Shown one piece after another: positions 61,325-64,000 of a stretch of 64,000 nt of DNA. Under the pieces are notes generated by a model. It searched no databases, was not told where the DNA came from, and worked only from the letters and a program-made list of their open reading frames with translations. The stretch lies in NCBI GenBank assembly GCA_003290165.1, contig QNQO01002072.1, positions 31,690 to 95,689 of the forward strand, given 5' to 3'. Origin of the DNA: Berberis thunbergii. Taxonomy: Eukaryota; Streptophyta; Magnoliopsida; Ranunculales; Berberidaceae. How positions within the stretch are numbered: the first letter of the stretch is position 1; every line of letters starts with the position of its first letter. The position numbers and the translations under genes are program-made.

Positions 61325-61890
61325 AGTGATTGTGAGTGGTGGTGGTGATGATAGTAGTTGTTGTAATTGTGGCAAGGCCATGGTGGCCATGAATTGTGGT
61401 TGTGGTGATGGTGCTTTGAATGTGGGCGATGACAATGGTGGTAGTGGCAATGGCTGTGATTTTAAATGGTGGTGGTTGTGGTGGTTTGGTAAATATATGA
61501 TGGTGGTGGTGGTGGCGGTCATGGGGGTAGTGGCAATGGTTGTGGTGGTTGCGAAAGTGGTAGTAGTGAAGGTGGAGTTGGCTGTGGTGATTATGCTATA
61601 GTGGGGTGATGGTGTGGTGATTATGCTATAGTGGTTGTGATGGTGATTATCCTATGGCAGTTGCGGTGTTGACAGTGAGGACGGTTATGGTGGTATCAGT
61701 GAAGTTGGTGGTGGTTGTGGTATCAGTGATCTTGGAGGTGGTGGTGGTGTGGGCTATGGTGGTTGTGGGGGTGGTGTTAGTGGTAGTGGCAATGGCGGTG
61801 GTTGTGATGGTTTTTTTATAGTAGCGACGACGGTGGTAGTGGTGATGGTTTTAATGGCGATGACGGTAGTTGTGAAGGTGGTGGTGGTTG
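61325..61890. repeat. Expanded GTGG-rich low-complexity tract
   Basis: It begins like the tracts in R1-R3 but extends about 250 bp further with GTGGTGGTTGTGG-type words. Translations in any frame are low-complexity Gly, Val, His or Thr strings and are not proposed as proteins. Confidence 0.85.
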
Positions 61891-62204
61891 GGGTGTTTAT
61901 GAAAGAGTTAGGAGTAAAATTCGGATAAAAGGAGATGATGAGAGCTTTGTAAAGTGATGCAGGAGATTTTCTTCTGCAAAGCTTTGCAAAAATTTTTATA
62001 ACTAGGAGATGCAAAGGTCTTAAATTCAAAATCAAATAACTATCTTTCGTAAAGTCAACCAAACACTCAAGTTTATGTAACCGTTGTAAACGTTTGCATT
62101 ATGCATTGTTTTATACCACTTTACAAAGAACTCTAATTTGCTTGGTGAAAAAGATAACTAAGTTTATACCACTTTCACAAAACTACTTCTTCTAAAACAT
62201 GAAG

Positions 62205-62470
62205 TTTGAATTTCAACATTTCAGCATTTAAATGCTGAAGTTTGTTCAGTTAGCACTACAAGTTTGTTTAAAGTCAATTGGCAGCAAGTTTAAATGCTAG
62301 TATTATCAGCGTATAAATGTTGAAGTTTGTTTAAAGTCAATTGGCAGCAAGCAAAGGGACTTTAAATGCTGAAGTTTGTTTAAGCAAAGGGACTTTAAAT
62401 GCTAAAGTCAATTGGCAGCAAGCAAAGGGACTTCAATTGGCAGCAAGCAAATGGATTGTTTAACTAATGC
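62205..62470. repeat. Short-unit tandem/interspersed repeat
   Basis: The words AAATGCTGAAGTTTG, AAAGTCAATTGGCAGCAAG and GCAAAGGGACTTTAAATGC recur three to four times in varying order. There is no coding potential. Confidence 0.8.
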
Positions 62471-62754
62471 TGAAATTTGTTTGTCCTGTTTTGATTTGCT
62501 TTTAAGGGGTTTGATTGTTTGGATATGGTGGTGATCAAGGTTTCTCTAAACCTTGCTTATTTATTTGGTGGATAAAGCGTAATCATGGTGAATAAGTCAA
62601 TTGTTGTGGGAACAAGGTGGAGTGATGTGGTTCATAGAAGAGTTCAAGGAAATAGCCTTGCAACGCCTTGTTTGACAAAGAAAACAAAATATTTGTGTAT
62701 TATTCAATTTGAAAACTTGACTTATCTAAGTGCAAACTAATATGCTTTCATGGT

Positions 62755-62955
62755 ACATGCATACGATTTGTCTATAGGTTCCTGTTGACTAGTATGCTTT
62801 CTTGATAAGTTTGTTTTGTTGCCTATCTGACTAGTATATATGCTTTCTTGGTCAGTTTGATGCATGTCTGACTGACTAGTATGCTTTCTTGGTCAGTTTG
62901 TTGTTTTCTTGCATGTCTGACTAGTATACTTTCTTGGTTAGTTTGTTTTTGTTTT
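62755..62955. repeat. About 50-60-bp tandem repeat, four units
   Basis: GACTAGTATGCTTTCTTG followed by GTCAGTTTG and CTTGCATGTCTGA recurs four times with small length changes. The intervals 62471-62754 and 62956-63640 hold no recognisable gene. Confidence 0.8.
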
Positions 62956-63654
62956 ATTATAGGTTCCTACAGCCAACCTTGCACTTATCCTTGTCGATTT
63001 GATAAATGTTCCCTTTACCTTTGTTGATCCTTCAAATGCGCTAACTCAAATAGAAAAGAATATTTTATTCTATCTAATAAGATGTTGATTAGTAATGTAA
63101 AAGGCATCTTAGTTGTAACTTAGAGTCTCCATTTGAATGTGCAACTTTATGGGATTTGTACTACATAGCTTAAGCATTCAAATCTATGTGTTATTGAACA
63201 ATACGTTTCTCATGCATTGCTCTTTCAAATTTACAGATTTAGGTTTTGCTGAATTGATATTGGTTTTGAATTGGAAGATATGAAATTTTGAACTAGAACA
63301 CATTTTGTGGGATGATCGATATAGTGTGCAAGATCACATGAATTGTTGTATGTCTCATTTTTGTGCAGACGATCACCAATCCCGTAGACGATCACTATGA
63401 TTTATGTAGTTATTTAAGTTTAAGTGAGTTATCATCTCAAATTAAAATTGTATAGAGTATAAAGTTGTTTGGGATTGTATTTTTTGTGATTGACAAGTTA
63501 TTGATTATACGAACAAGGTTAGTGTATTAGTCATTATTTACTGTGAAAATTAATATAATTGTGTTCAGGTTTGAAATGTTTCTTCTGAATGACAAAAAAA
63601 AAAAAACAATGAAAATTTTGAAAAATTAATAGGAAGAACTAATTCCATTAAAAA

Positions 63655-63880
63655 AATGAATTTTCATTAGTAAATTTTTTAGCTACAAACAAGTTAGTGT
63701 TAACAACGGCAAATTCCGTCTCTATTTTAGCCAACTTAGCGATGGTTAGAAACTGTTGCAAGATAGCCACGACAAATGCCATCTCTATTTTGTCAATTTG
63801 ATACAGTTTCAGCCGTCTCATAATTTGATACTTAGCAACGGTAAAACGCTGTTGCTGAATTAACATTTTTTTGTATTGTG
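63655..63880. mobile_element. Probable CACTA-type element end
   Basis: Subterminal palindromic words of the type AGCAACGG..GCTGTTGCT recur three or four times with variation (63705-63860). The segment ends in CATTTTTTTGTATTGTG, close to the inverted CACTACAAGAAAAATG terminus of plant CACTA elements but with changes in the terminal bases. The other end and a 3-bp target duplication were not found. A 90-residue minus-strand frame across it is incidental. Confidence 0.5.
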
Positions 63881-64000
63881 TGCTCAATCGAAACCGATTA
63901 TCAAGTTGATCAAAACACAAAAGTTGTAGTACTCTCAGTTATGTAATAAATACAATTTGAATCACTTGAAAATGTTTTGAAATGAGCAAGTTATGAATAT
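63881..64000 (-). repeat. Inverted copy of the 191-bp repeat unit
   Basis: The reverse complement reads CATAACTTGCTCATTTCAAA, then TTTTCAAGTGATTCAA and TTGATAATCGGTTTCGATTG, matching the tandem unit of R1-R3 in opposite orientation. The window ends inside it. Confidence 0.85.

Noticed and set aside
1..64000. tRNA, rRNA or CRISPR features
   Set aside because: No cloverleaf A/B-box pairs, rRNA core sequences or regularly spaced repeat-spacer arrays were seen. The tandem repeats present have no unique spacers. The only tRNA-related signal is the retrotransposon primer-binding site.

Overview
This is nuclear DNA from a flowering plant, probably a eudicot. It is AT-rich. Its genes have many introns with clean GT..AG borders, and their proteins belong to typical plant families. 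The window carries plant mobile elements: a Ty1/Copia element primed by initiator-Met tRNA, Tourist-like, Mutator-like and hAT-type MITEs, an L1-type LINE and a CACTA-like end. I cannot name the species.

The left third (1-24 kb) is gene-bearing. From left to right it holds: (i) a telo-box-rich promoter and an orphan first exon resembling plant tafazzin-like acyltransferases, which can splice in frame to a small protein with an RNase H1 N-terminal (viroplasmin-like) domain and a C-terminal membrane anchor; (ii) a 3'-truncated Copia element on the minus strand with its 5' LTR and primer-binding site; (iii) a GC-rich perfect-class hairpin; (iv) the first exon of a plastid-type protein gene on the minus strand, with two small frameshifts; (v) a 1.8-kb foldback element whose arms are degenerate subrepeats; (vi) a complete four-exon PIGP gene (GPI-anchor synthesis, 163 aa); and (vii), converging on it, a 15-coding-exon SUA/RBM5-like splicing-factor gene with two RRMs, a RanBP2 zinc finger, an OCRE domain and a G-patch. 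The SUA gene has one apparent missing base in a coding purine run.

The right two thirds (24-64 kb) are a recent, complex segmental duplication. One copy runs about 24.4-39.05 kb and the other about 40.1-60.9 kb. Each carries a CDR1-like aspartic protease (one copy truncated, one longer with two frameshifts), a 5.5-kb repeat unit (tandemly doubled in the second copy), an orphan copy of the SUA promoter and noncoding first exon, a 1.29-kb hAT-type element carrying gene fragments including a PsbP-domain exon, and a LINE reverse-transcriptase fragment. Because both copies are present, several MITE insertions have paralogous empty sites in the same window, so their target-site duplications can be read directly.

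PIGP is the only gene that looks fully intact. Copy 1 of the duplication between about 29.8 and 39 kb has many one-base deletions relative to copy 2. Part of the apparent gene damage in this window may therefore be consensus error and not biology. I found no tRNA, rRNA, CRISPR or prokaryotic feature.
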